A stretch of DNA of 64,000 nt, taken from SB11 sp965222995. Lineage in GTDB: Bacteria; Bacteroidota; Bacteroidia; UBA8524. Positions 39,901 to 45,635 of the stretch are shown here, in pieces. The translations under genes and the position numbers were made by a program. The notes under the pieces were generated by a model. The model ran no database searches. It worked only from the letters and a program-made list of their open reading frames with translations, and was not told the origin of the DNA. The DNA lies in NCBI GenBank assembly GCA_965222995.1, contig OZ244977.1, forward strand, positions 186,001 to 250,000, written 5' to 3'. Within the stretch, counting starts at the first letter, position 1. The number at the start of each line of letters is the position of its first letter.

Positions 39901-42900
39901 TTTGGCTGCCAAGACTCATTGTCTAAATCAATCACCGTTCATCCTAAACCTGTTGCAGGATATAGTGCGGTAGATAATTGCTTTGGTTTTAATACCCCGT
40001 TTACAGATACTTCAAGCGTAAGCACAGGTAGTATTACAGGCTACGATTGGGATTTCGGCGATGGTTTCGATGCCACAGCTCAAAGCCCAACGCATAACTA
40101 TAGTTCTTTCGGAACCTATAATGTTCAGCTTATTGTTACTACCGATAGAAACTGTAAAGACACGATAACTAACCCTATAGTAATCCATCCAAAACCACAA
40201 GCTAAGTTTGGTGTACCACCATCATGCTTAACGGATAGTGCCAGCTTTGTAGATAGTAGTTCGGTAGCTCTTGGAAATATTAATACTTGGAGTTGGGAGT
40301 TTGGAGATGGTGATACATCATCAACACAAAACCCGATACACTTATATCCTTCTGATGGCACCTATACTGCTAAATTGGTTATTGTGAGTGATGAAGGGTG
40401 TAGCGATAGTACCACCAACCCTGTATTGGTGCGACCAATGCCAGTAGTGAGTTTCAATGCTGATACCATTGAGTGTGTCAACCAAAATGTATTCTATACC
40501 AACACTTCCACAGGTGCATTTAGATACCATTGGAATTATGGTGATGGTGATACGTCAAACGGTGTAGTAGGAGTGAACTCCTTTAATACTCCTGGCTTTT
40601 ACAATGTAGTACTTATTGGTACTACAGTATTTGGTTGTGAAGATTCGGCTAATAGACGAGTTGAGATTGTAGCTCCACCTGATCCGCAATTTGCCTTATT
40701 GCCTGATTCAGGTTGTGCACCATTAATTGTAAACTTTACCAACAACAGTAACGACCAATACACCAGCTACCAATGGAACTTCGGTAACGGACAATCAAGT
40801 AACGATTTTAGTCCGTCATCAGTTACCTATTTGCAAAGTTTAACGGTAGATACCAACTATATTGTTTCGCTACAAGGTACTAACCTGTGCGGTATCAGTA
40901 TAGTGTACGATACCGTTAAAGTATTCCCCCAACCAGTAGCTAATTTCGGTACTAACCCTACCAACGGTTGTACGCCTATAACTATAAGCTTTACCAATAC
41001 CAGTGCAGGTTTCCCTGATACTTATTTCTGGGATTTTGGTAATGGTAATACCAGTACTGCTGAAAACCCCGCCGATGAAATATTTACTACCGATACGGTA
41101 ATCACAACTTATACTATTACGCTTAGAGTTCTGAACCAGTGCGGTACTGATACCGTGAGTAGAACTATACAGGTATTGCCGAAAAATGCACAATCGCTAT
41201 TTGCGTTAGACACCACTATTGGTTGTGTGCCGCTAACGGTTAATGTTGAAGATATTTCGCAAGGGGCAATTATTGTAAACTACGATTTTGGAGACGGTAA
41301 CTCATCAAGCAACCCTGACCCAACCCATACATTTACCGATACAGGTACATTTACCATTCGCCAGTTTATTAGCAATACGTGTACGTTTGATACTAGTGAG
41401 CAAACCATAGTGGTACAACCCGGTCCACAGGTGGCGTTCACACAAGTACCGTCAACCAATTGTGAGGGACAAGATATTCAGTTCCAAAGTCAAACCTCAA
41501 GTGTTTCAGGCTTTAGGTGGGATTTTGGTACAGGAGATACTTCCGTATTAAGTAACCCAGCGTATGCTTTCCCTGCACCGGGTACGTATACCGTAACTTT
41601 AGATGTAGTTTCGGCAATCAACTCATGCACTAACTCATTCCAAGACACTATAAATATTAATGCCAAGCCCACACCAGTATTGGCATTGGATACTTCGCAA
41701 GGTTGTCCGCCATTAGATGTAACCTTTACTAATAACAGCCCTAACGTGGTATTTATTCAATGGAAGTACGGCGATGGCAATAGCTCTAACTTGGTAAATC
41801 CAACCCATAGTTACCAAAACACAGGGGTGTACAATGCAAGGTTGATAGTGCGCAATGCAGACGGTTGCGAAGACTCGATAGATAGGACCATACAAGTACA
41901 GCCCGAACCCTTAGCAGCATTTACACAAGTAAGTACCTTCTGCGATGTGCCGGTGGCAGTATCATTTACCAATACCTCAACGGGTGCATCAGGCTATAAT
42001 TGGGATTTTGGCAACGGTATTACATCAGGGCTAACAGACCCAACGGTACAGTATAACAACACGGGAATATTTACCACAGTATTAGAGGCAGAGAATCAAT
42101 TTGGTTGTACCGATACAGCATCGGCTTCCTTTGAGGTGTTCCCATTACCTGTTTTAGACTTTAGTTTAGATACCAACCAAGGTTGCCCACCGCTTACCGT
42201 AAACTTTAACGATAACTCTCAAAATGCTAATACTTACGATTGGAGTTTTGGAGATGGTAACGGCTCAACAGCACAAAGCCCAACACATACCTATACATTA
42301 TCGGGCTTATTCAATGTACAGCTTAAAGTAACTAGTGGCGGTACTTGTTCAGACTCGCTAACATTAGGCGCTCCTGTAAACGTATATCCTACACCCGAAG
42401 CTGGCTTTACCTTTACATTCGATCCTAACCCGGCGGGATATGGTATAGCAAACTTTACCGATACCTCTAAAAACGCAAGTACTTACCTGTGGGATTTTGG
42501 AGACGGTGGAAGTGCAACCATAGCTAGCCCTACGCATAGATACAATTTTGTGGGTACCTACTTTGTAACCCAATTTATAGAGACGGTAGAGGGATGTAGA
42601 GATACTGCAACGGCAACGCTTGAAGTGCCATTCTTTGCGGGAGTGTTTGTGCCTAATGCCTTTACCCCTGATGCGGGTGGACCAGACGTGCGGGTATTTA
42701 AACCTGTGGCAACCTCACTTAAAAATTACAGAGTTGGAGTTTATGATACTTGGGGTAAGCTGTTATGGCAAAGTACGGCATTGATAAATGGAGAGCCTGC
42801 TGAAGGTTGGAACGGAAGGCATGACGGTAAGTTGATGCAACAAGATGTATATGTATGGAAAATAGAGGCAGAGTTTTTAGACGGCTCAGTGTGGAAGGGA

Positions 42901-42957
42901 CAAAAAGCACCTAACGGTAGGTATTATACAGAAGGAACAGTTACACTATTACGATAA
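27973..42957 (+). CDS. Giant secreted PKD/Ig-repeat protein with T9SS type B sorting domain (SprB-like adhesin candidate)
   Basis: 4,994 residues (about 0.5 MDa). GTG at 27973 begins a Sec signal peptide (hydrophobic core ILPILLLFFLV, likely cleavage before QC in DGIAQC). Residues about 25-790 hold mixed PKD and Ig-like domains. Three PKD domains of the NDxxQC type follow, then five tandem units of 605-608 residues (1045-4078), then about ten PKD domains of the GCxPLxVxF type. The last 105 residues are a type B C-terminal domain (FVPNAFTPDAGG, YDTWGKLLW, GWNGRHDGK, DVYVWKIEA, ending TLLR). PKD cores repeat WDFGDGxTS. Almost every domain has two Cys (before NGNSF and before xDS), suggesting a disulphide. 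By family knowledge such proteins are exported by the T9SS and act as surface adhesins; SprB in gliding is the closest model. A PorP/SprF gene follows after 7 bp. Confidence 0.9.
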   Translation: MGKLFKILPILLLFFLVKDGIAQCSGTSGFTITTSPFCINQTITFTDTTSATTDSILFRFSSDNTLIKGDTVTKTYTSGVVEGVWMYRFFSGPSCSDTVFQTFTVNQTTATITPSAAQDICAGQSVTLQANTGTGRTYQWQLNEVNIGGATDSSLTVSASGNYRVIATQNGCVDTSAAVTVTVYNYPSADFNFVSDSLCSGSSVSFVNGSTGSSLSYQWDFGDGNTSTSSAPSHTFDTVGTPGFVSYQVRLIATTPGNCGDTITKTIYVRRKPDGQIDDFNNIPKFVQCNVSSSPFALQIDNISTTGSRDSSYTIDWGDGTSQSFSNGFDTVTHVYATTGAFTMTVTTTDSFGCVNTNTYSVFNGGNPAVSLGNSGSTSGCTPYDITFTIDTSVTGVGSNASGTTYTLSFNDGSTPLTYGHLPPPAIVKTFTTPSCGATTTGFPNAFEAELSVTNPCGTNSATIRPIYISTKPVAEIEIDPDNSDTVCQNVPFVIRDVSDTGSVSSNSGCNQTPRRLWDVTPGTGWTLNSGSFGNSSNWNNNPANWGSQELNMTFTDTGVYTVQLIVGNIAQAGLSVCGDDTIERIIRVFDPPMSNFTIDGNGASGCLNHTVRFNNNSTGDDITYRWTVNPNSGYFLQSGSLTSDSPVFVFNTIGLYEIELFTENRCNTDSLTDTVIVKDVPIVTLPDTQTYCGPQALFYDSSGSVPRHRPTYDNRFGDTLTYQWIINGANGVGYTYMGNDSSTHSPTINFNEAGIYEVKVVYGNECGYDTATQVVVINPLPVAGFSVNDTAQCLQENTFVFTDTSTVSSGSITSYLWDFGEGGNDTSTLQNPTKVYSSANTYTVELITTTDSGCVDTFSRLVYVYPNPNTDFDVNDSTQCINGNSFVFTNNSTISSGTVTYLWDFDEGANDTSSQTNPTKVYSGVGTYQVKLIGTSDRGCTDSFRRNMFVYPKPTPVFTVNDTDQCLNGNSFVFTNTSSISAGTITYLWNFGSASNDTSTQQNPTKVYTQEGIYKVVLTTISDEGCTDSTSATVYVRPKPDVSFTVNDTDQCFNAHIFNFTNTSSIASGTATYLWQLSSSTTDTTSNNTPSKTYGTHGVYPIKLVGVSDFGCTDSAEQNVTVYQEPTADYNINDTDQCLNGNSFTFTDNSTTTSAFTSLWDFGDGTTSTAASPTKSYTTADTFTVRLIINVTGGGCGDTITKTVITFPKPNPDFTTNDTNQCFPGHLVALTNTSTISSGTQTYLWKFDAPSETDTSTQISPTKVYGTDGTYDIRLIATSNLGCKDSVEQEVLIRPDIANNTIGIDQGICEGFAPDTIRQVGILAGGNSTFTYQWQESSDSASWSDIGGATSEFYAPPVLNDTMFYRRVVVSGPCSDTSNVIKITVTPVVNDNGISANQFICEGFTPAGFTGTTPTGGIGTFSFQWQQSSDSLNWINIGGATDTVYQSGALTQTVYFRRVVTSGVCDDNSLPVKVHVNPNPEVSFTTASVCFGLDASFTSTSTINAGSISTYEWNFGDGDTASGNTTTHSYSAVGNYTIKLIVTSDSGCIDSTTRSIDVHPKPVAAFTVNDTCVNIGHSFDATASTVSSGNITQYNWTFGDATTGLGSTISKTYTVDGSYNPELIIITDSGCRDTVTEPLIVHPKPSPSFAVNDSDQCVNGNSFVFTNTSTISSGTLTYAWDFGEGANDTSTQTDPTKVYAANGNYDVDLIATSNFGCIDSVDETMIVYAKPTPTFSVNDTDQCITGNSFVFTNSSTINPLVGLSYVWDFGNGDTTSQTSPTKTYTGAGTFPVKLVVTSINDCKDSVQRDIYVYPKPTPDFTINDTLQCFGVNSFLYTNTSTISSGTNSYFWRLDLLTANDTTSQTSPIKTYAGDGIFNVRLVVTSDQECKDSTQKAVEVKPDIAGNTISADQFICEGETPDTLRQTATVSGGNTAFTYQWQQSSDSLNWSNIAGATDTIYIPPALSDSTWYRRIVSSGPCSDTSNIIRIAVTPAITNNTITADQDICFQQAPNPLNGQLPGGGTGTFEYLWQESNNSSLWSSASGTNTNQNYSPGVLTDSIYYRRRVISAQCTTYSNEVKIAVKPLPVVDFEGTTQCFPEPTEFTDSSTASAGNTVTGWTWDFGDATSSNAQNPSKIYGTAGTFTVKLIAETNFGCRDSASKTITVHPKPTAAFAAPDSCFDVTTNFTNNSSISTGSINNYLWTFGDGDSSIAQNPSHLYGAVGTYTTTLYVTSDENCGDTLAQNIVIHPNPTADFSINDTDQCVNGNSFVFTNLSTIPSSFNTNLWNFGASSNDTSTQASPTKVYANNGNYNVELITTTNFGCSDSITKSVIVYAKPDVTFTVNDTDQCIVGNNFIYTNNTTINPAVGLTYLWTLGQGVTSTQRSPSRVYTAPGTYPIKVVVTSINNCIDSAEQDIYVYPNPVADFSINDTFQCFGANEFNFTNNSTISSGTNSYFWRFDLFSANDTSTQVNPSKTYASDGNFSIRLTAISDRDCRDSLVKQVTVTAEIVNNDITASQVLCSGSVPTALRQTTGVVGGGNGTFTYQWQQSTDSLNWVNISGATNVGYAPSAITDTTWFRRIVTSGSCGDTSTPVRIAIIPALVNNTITADQTICFAETPDTLRGSTPTGGGGIFAYQWQQSNNQTTWVAASGVNTARDFIPPSLTDTVYYRRRVIAALCTTFSATVKVAVKPLPSVAWGNTSVCNPEATAFTDNSTVNQGSNTGWDWTFGDGTTSTAQNPNKTYAAAGSYTVKLKVTTNFGCEDSLSQAIVVHPKPTAAFTTTTTCADITSQFTNTSSVSTGSILSYFWEFGDGDTSIAINPSHDYDTGGTYTVRLMVETDNGCRDTIDQAKTVYPNPVVSFTVNDSDQCVNGNSFIYTNNSSVKSGTNTYEWNFGASATDTSTQFNPPAKVYAFNGTYNVKLEATTNFGCKDDTTRQVIVYAKPTPLFAVNDTDQCINGNSFVFTNNSTVNPVVPLSYLWDFGNGDTSTQTSPTKVYTAIGTYPVSVVVTSTNGCVDSTNQDIYVYPKPDPAFAINDTLQCFGPNNFVFTNNTTISSGTNTYFWKFDLLNSVTDTSTQISPNKTYAGDGVFTIRLTATSDRGCRDSVEDQVEVKPDIINNTIGIAQAICEGETPDTIRQTTNVSGGDNTFTYQWQQSTDSAVWTSISGATGTNFAPAALTDTTWYRRIVFSGPCGDTSSPVRISVTPAITNNTITADQTICYAETPALMNGATPGGGNSVFSFLWQQSNDTVTWVGASNTNTSQDYQAPSLTDTVYYRRRVISAACTTFSNRVKVAVKPLPVVAFGTTTECFPDATVFTDSSTVNQGSNTNWDWTFGDSTSSTTQSPSKNYVAGSYTVKLVVTTNFGCQDSLSKNVVVHPKPDAVFSFNDTCFGFTSDFVNNSTVSTGTILNYRWDFGNGDTSNQINPSYNYANSDSFDVQLIVTTDNNCKDTATNEVVIYPKPIAAFSVNDSTQCINGNDFAFTNNSTISSGTNTYLWNFGENANDTTTQAAPANKVYAANGNFTVTLFATSNLGCLDTADKPMTVFAKPTPTFAVNDTDQCINGNSFVFTNNSTINPSQGLNYVWKFGNGDTSTQTSPTYVYTNADTFTVHMVVTSINDCKDSIEQDIYVYPKPTVDFAINDTLQCFGPNIFTFTNNSTISSGTLTHFWRYNVLAANDTSTQFNPPAKTYGTDGIYTIRLTETSDQGCKDSIEKQVEVKPDIINNAISANQFICEDDVPAPLTQTSGNVSGGNNTFTYQWQQSKDSTNWTNISGATNIGFSPAALDTTTWYRRVVTSGPCADTSAPIKINVTPAITQDSIQSPQVICFAQTPAQLTSVSTTGGNGVFDYLWEQSTDTVNWASAIGTNTNQNYQPPSLTDSTYYRRRVISGSCTTFRNVVKVAVKPLPVVNFGNTTECFPNATAFTDSSTVNQGSNTNWDWDFGDGDTSIQQNPNKVYTAGTYTAKLIVTTNFGCQDSLSKSITVHPKPVAGYSAVDNCFGFNTPFTDTSSVSTGSITGYDWDFGDGFDATAQSPTHNYSSFGTYNVQLIVTTDRNCKDTITNPIVIHPKPQAKFGVPPSCLTDSASFVDSSSVALGNINTWSWEFGDGDTSSTQNPIHLYPSDGTYTAKLVIVSDEGCSDSTTNPVLVRPMPVVSFNADTIECVNQNVFYTNTSTGAFRYHWNYGDGDTSNGVVGVNSFNTPGFYNVVLIGTTVFGCEDSANRRVEIVAPPDPQFALLPDSGCAPLIVNFTNNSNDQYTSYQWNFGNGQSSNDFSPSSVTYLQSLTVDTNYIVSLQGTNLCGISIVYDTVKVFPQPVANFGTNPTNGCTPITISFTNTSAGFPDTYFWDFGNGNTSTAENPADEIFTTDTVITTYTITLRVLNQCGTDTVSRTIQVLPKNAQSLFALDTTIGCVPLTVNVEDISQGAIIVNYDFGDGNSSSNPDPTHTFTDTGTFTIRQFISNTCTFDTSEQTIVVQPGPQVAFTQVPSTNCEGQDIQFQSQTSSVSGFRWDFGTGDTSVLSNPAYAFPAPGTYTVTLDVVSAINSCTNSFQDTININAKPTPVLALDTSQGCPPLDVTFTNNSPNVVFIQWKYGDGNSSNLVNPTHSYQNTGVYNARLIVRNADGCEDSIDRTIQVQPEPLAAFTQVSTFCDVPVAVSFTNTSTGASGYNWDFGNGITSGLTDPTVQYNNTGIFTTVLEAENQFGCTDTASASFEVFPLPVLDFSLDTNQGCPPLTVNFNDNSQNANTYDWSFGDGNGSTAQSPTHTYTLSGLFNVQLKVTSGGTCSDSLTLGAPVNVYPTPEAGFTFTFDPNPAGYGIANFTDTSKNASTYLWDFGDGGSATIASPTHRYNFVGTYFVTQFIETVEGCRDTATATLEVPFFAGVFVPNAFTPDAGGPDVRVFKPVATSLKNYRVGVYDTWGKLLWQSTALINGEPAEGWNGRHDGKLMQQDVYVWKIEAEFLDGSVWKGQKAPNGRYYTEGTVTLLR
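31105..32919 (+). repeat. Tandem supermodule unit 1 of the giant protein (605 aa)
   Basis: Residues 1045-1649. The same seven-domain order as units 2-5 (PKD, PKD, PKD, Ig-like, Ig-like, PKD, PKD), but the most divergent copy. Its fifth domain ends YFRRVVTSGVC instead of the YYRRRVISAxCTTF of the later units, and its second PKD lacks the INP insertion. Confidence 0.85.
32920..34740 (+). repeat. Tandem supermodule unit 2 of the giant protein (607 aa)
   Basis: Residues 1650-2256, starting FAVNDSDQC. Domain landmarks in order: VNGNSF PKD; NDTDQCITGNSF PKD with the STINPLVGLSY loop; NDTLQCFG PKD; ICEGETPDTLRQT Ig-like; ICFQQAPNPL Ig-like ending YYRRRVISAQCTTY; TQCFPEPTEF PKD; DSCFDVTTNF PKD. Confidence 0.9.
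34741..36561 (+). repeat. Tandem supermodule unit 3 of the giant protein (607 aa)
   Basis: Residues 2257-2863, starting FSINDTDQC. Same seven-domain order. The Ig-like pair has LCSGSVPTALRQT and ICFAETPDTLRGS. Period relative to unit 2 is exactly 1821 bases measured between equivalent Phe codons. Confidence 0.9.
36562..38382 (+). repeat. Tandem supermodule unit 4 of the giant protein (607 aa)
   Basis: Residues 2864-3470, starting FTVNDSDQC. Domain sizes run about 87, 86, 85, 92, 93, 83 and 82 residues. The sixth domain has TECFPDATVFTDSSTVNQGSN, shared almost word for word with unit 5. Period 1821 bases. Confidence 0.9.
38383..40206 (+). repeat. Tandem supermodule unit 5 of the giant protein (608 aa)
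   Basis: Residues 3471-4078, starting FSVNDSTQC. Last full unit; after its seventh domain (DNCFGFNTPF) the sequence changes to a different PKD series starting FGVPPSCLTD. Its Ig-like pair has ICEDDVPAPLTQT and ICFAQTPAQL. Period to the boundary 1824 bases. Confidence 0.9.
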
Positions 42958-42964
42958 AGAATAA

Positions 42965-44047
42965 GTGGTAAGAAAACTATTAGGTATAGTTATATTTTTA
43001 TTTTGGCTAACTAACTCATTAAAGGCACAAGACCCTGCATTTTCGCAGTTGTTTAATAATAGGATGTACCTAAATCCTGCCTTTACAGGTATAGATCAAG
43101 GGCATAGACTGTCACTGGCTTCACGCTCTTTATGGCGTAATCTTCCACGTAATTTTGTTACACATAAACTGGCTTATGATTATCAGTCGTGTGCCTTTCC
43201 CAGAGTAGGGGTAGGACTTATTGCTTTACAAAATACCGAGGGAGATGGTTTTCTTCGCTCAACCGAATTGGGTGGAATATTTGCTTTTCATACACCCTAT
43301 TCTTTTAGAAGGAGAAGGAAGGCACAAAGTGCAGGTTCATTCAGTTTTTCATTACAAGCTAGTTATATCGGTAGAAATATAGATTGGGATAAACTTGTTT
43401 TCGGAGACCAACTTGACCCTGTTTTGGGAGTGATAAACCCACGTACGGCGCAGGCCAATATCAATTTCCAAGGTATTAATACGTATGATTTTGCTGCGGG
43501 TTTCTTGTGGAGGCAGCGTTTATATTTTAGTAAACGCTGGGATATGACTTTTCATGCAGGTTTTGCTGCACATCATATCTTTCGCCCGAAAGTAGGTTTG
43601 GTAAGTAATGGGGTAATGCCTGTGAAATATACTTTCCATACAGGTTTATTAATACCTTTAAGTAAGCGGAGCTTTGTTATACCTGCCATTAGATACATGA
43701 ATCAGGATGAAACCCAGATACACAATATTTTTGATGCTAATGTTATGTATCTGAACAGCAAGATATTTGGGGGTTTATCATACCGTTTCAATCAGTTTAC
43801 CAACTATCCGCTGAATACGGATGCTATTATGTTTTTTGTGGGTTATGAGTTTGATTTTTCTAAAGAAGCCGATTTACGTTTAACCTATAGTTTTGATACA
43901 AACTTTAAAGGAGTTTCTACAGGTAACTTCTATACCCATGAAATAAGCCTCATTTTTGTTTTTGCTAAGAAGTGCGATACCAAAATAGGGCTAATGAACA
44001 AAAACATTTGCGATTACGAAAGCAAAGGACTGCCTAAGATTTTTTAG
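42965..44047 (+). CDS. PorP/SprF-family type IX secretion-associated outer-membrane protein
   Basis: 360 residues. GTG at 42965 begins a signal peptide (LLGIVIFLFWLTNSLKAQ, cleavage before DP). The family signature follows at once: QDPAFSQLFNNRMYLNPAFTG. The rest is a series of amphipathic strands with aromatic ends, consistent with an outer-membrane beta-barrel, and a late RLTYSFD strand. PorP/SprF proteins are needed for secretion or anchoring of particular T9SS substrates; in Flavobacterium SprF works for the giant adhesin SprB. Lying 7 bp after a giant type B substrate, this gene is the likely dedicated partner. The barrel prediction is from pattern only. Confidence 0.88.
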   Translation: MVRKLLGIVIFLFWLTNSLKAQDPAFSQLFNNRMYLNPAFTGIDQGHRLSLASRSLWRNLPRNFVTHKLAYDYQSCAFPRVGVGLIALQNTEGDGFLRSTELGGIFAFHTPYSFRRRRKAQSAGSFSFSLQASYIGRNIDWDKLVFGDQLDPVLGVINPRTAQANINFQGINTYDFAAGFLWRQRLYFSKRWDMTFHAGFAAHHIFRPKVGLVSNGVMPVKYTFHTGLLIPLSKRSFVIPAIRYMNQDETQIHNIFDANVMYLNSKIFGGLSYRFNQFTNYPLNTDAIMFFVGYEFDFSKEADLRLTYSFDTNFKGVSTGNFYTHEISLIFVFAKKCDTKIGLMNKNICDYESKGLPKIF

Positions 44048-44081
44048 TAATTAGTGACTATCTTACTAATAAATACATGCC

Positions 44082-44738
44082 ATGAAAGTACTTTTCTCAG
44101 TATTAATACTATTTCTAGCGCATATAGTTAAAGCCCAATACTTTGAGGGGACATTGACTAATGTAGTAGAAATGGAACTTGGAGAAATACTTAAAGGTAC
44201 TAAAAGTAGTGAAGCTGAACTGATGGAACAACTAAAAAACAATGGTTGGTCTGATACTATAAAAGTCTATTATAAAGGAGCAAATTATGCTAGCATATCT
44301 AATAATACATATCTCCAAAAAACCATTTACAGGGCGGACAGTAATAAACGATATGCTATATGGAGAGACTCTTGCATAGTAATTAACGAAGCAATAGATA
44401 TTGAACAGCATTATTCCGGCAAAGCTCCTAAAATTTCTAAAATAGATACCACTGTAGATATAAATGGTAAAACCTGTAGTTTAGTTAGGGTGAAATGGAG
44501 TAATAGCTATATAGATTATTTTTATGAGGAGAATACCTACCCTGTTAACGCTTCACTTTTCAGTAAATCAAAGGCTGACGGGTGGGCTGCTTATTTAAAG
44601 ATTGCAAAGGTTTTACCTATACGAATAGTAAAGGTTAGTAGAGAAATGATAGTTACTTCAACTGTTGTAAGCAGTAAAGCCCATAAAGTAGATGCGGCTA
44701 TATTTATTGTACCAAAGCTTGAAGAACTGCCAACTTAA
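44082..44738 (+). CDS. Secreted protein of unknown function
   Basis: 218 residues with a clear signal peptide (VLFSVLILFLAHIVKAQ, cleavage before YF). The mature part alternates strands and short loops, with DTTVDINGKTCSLVRVKWSNSYIDYFYEE in the middle, reminiscent of GLPGLI or DUF4412-type periplasmic proteins that report on a modified side chain or metal. No family can be named with confidence. Starts 34 bp after the PorP/SprF-like gene and probably belongs to the same transcript. A weak hairpin lies after its stop. Confidence 0.6.
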   Translation: MKVLFSVLILFLAHIVKAQYFEGTLTNVVEMELGEILKGTKSSEAELMEQLKNNGWSDTIKVYYKGANYASISNNTYLQKTIYRADSNKRYAIWRDSCIVINEAIDIEQHYSGKAPKISKIDTTVDINGKTCSLVRVKWSNSYIDYFYEENTYPVNASLFSKSKADGWAAYLKIAKVLPIRIVKVSREMIVTSTVVSSKAHKVDAAIFIVPKLEELPT

Positions 44739-44757
44739 CATTTAATGGACCCAAATA

Positions 44758-44800
44758 ATACTAAGCTTATGAAAATTAAAAAAACCCCTTAGTATCTTTT
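44758..44800 (+). terminator. Weak hairpin after the giant-gene operon
   Basis: ATACTAAG (44758-44765) and CTTAGTAT (44788-44795) are perfectly complementary and are followed by CTTTTT. The loop is 22 bases, so the hairpin is weak. It lies 20 bp after the stop of the secreted-protein gene and faces the convergent thioesterase gene. Confidence 0.35.
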
Positions 44801-44963
44801 TAATTAGCCTCAAACAACTTACCTATCGTTAATACTCTCACAAAATCACGACTGATTTGGTAATCCCCTACCTTTATATTGGGCAAAATAATGGGGTTAA
44901 TTATTGCCTCTGTTGTTATTGAAAGTATGCTAAAAGGCATACAATTGTATTCTAAAATTTTGT

Positions 44964-45368
44964 CTAAGCTATAGCGTCTTGCTTTAATTTGTAATTGTTT
45001 CTTATTTCTTGTGCTATAGGCACAGCATTCCCTTCTTCATCAATACGTACAAAGGTAATGTTGGTGGTGCATACCACAATCTCTTCTCCACCATAAAAAT
45101 TCTTTTTTCTGGCTTCAATTTTCATAGTAAGTGATGATGTGCCAACATGCGCTACATTGCCGTAGATAAGTATTTGATAACCTACTTTCACGGGGCGTTT
45201 AAAAACTACCTCATCTATTTTCACAGTAACTACATTGGGGCTGTTGCATACCTCGGCAGCAAGTGATGCAGCCGCTTCATCAATCCAGCTAAGCATATTT
45301 CCACCAAATAAATTTCCATGTATGCCTAAGTCTTTTGCCATACATATTTTTTGTGTTATCCGTTTCAT
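44964..45368 (-). CDS. Acyl-CoA thioesterase, hotdog fold (YciA-like)
   Basis: 134 residues from ATG at 45368; a TTG at 45380 in the same frame would add four residues. The central signature HGNLFGGNMLSWIDEAAA is that of the hexameric hotdog acyl-CoA hydrolases (YciA/BFIT group), with the conserved Asp in the WIDEA helix. KIDEVVFKRPVKVGYQI and EIVVCTTNITFVRID form the following strands. These enzymes hydrolyse acyl-CoA to free acid and CoA in the cytoplasm. Single gene on the minus strand; the region upstream holds no clear gene. Confidence 0.85.
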   Translation of the reverse strand: MKRITQKICMAKDLGIHGNLFGGNMLSWIDEAAASLAAEVCNSPNVVTVKIDEVVFKRPVKVGYQILIYGNVAHVGTSSLTMKIEARKKNFYGGEEIVVCTTNITFVRIDEEGNAVPIAQEIRNNYKLKQDAIA

Positions 45369-45635
45369 TGTACCATTCAATTCAAAAAAAGTTTTAAATA
45401 TTAAGCCAGCTATAAACCCGCCAGCCCAAAGGGTATAGTAATAAAGGTGCCTGAAATGTTTGTAGAAAAATTAGCAACAACAACCTGCACCATGCCAGCT
45501 ATGGCGGCATCGTGAAGTAATAAAGATAATATGTTGTTGTAAAAGCATTGTTGAAGGTGTTTACCTTTTGCTAATTGCGTTGCAAAAGTAATTACAAAAA
45601 CAGTAAAGGCAATTAATTTCGTTATTGAGTGAAAG

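Noticed and set aside
31105..40206. CRISPR-like or satellite-like repetition
   Set aside because: The repeats are long (1.8 kb), in frame and protein-coding; there are no short identical repeats with unique spacers.
29505..40361. Many antisense open frames of 60-110 codons in the giant gene
   Set aside because: They recur at equivalent places of the repeat units and are rich in Val/Leu/Ser translated from the antisense of Thr/Asn/Asp codons, as expected for shadows of a repetitive gene.
44800..44940. 46-codon minus-strand frame after the thioesterase, starting MPFSILSITT
   Set aside because: The frame reads smoothly and stays open back into the thioesterase gene, but it is short, has no recognisable family and sits across the weak hairpin; not supported as a gene.
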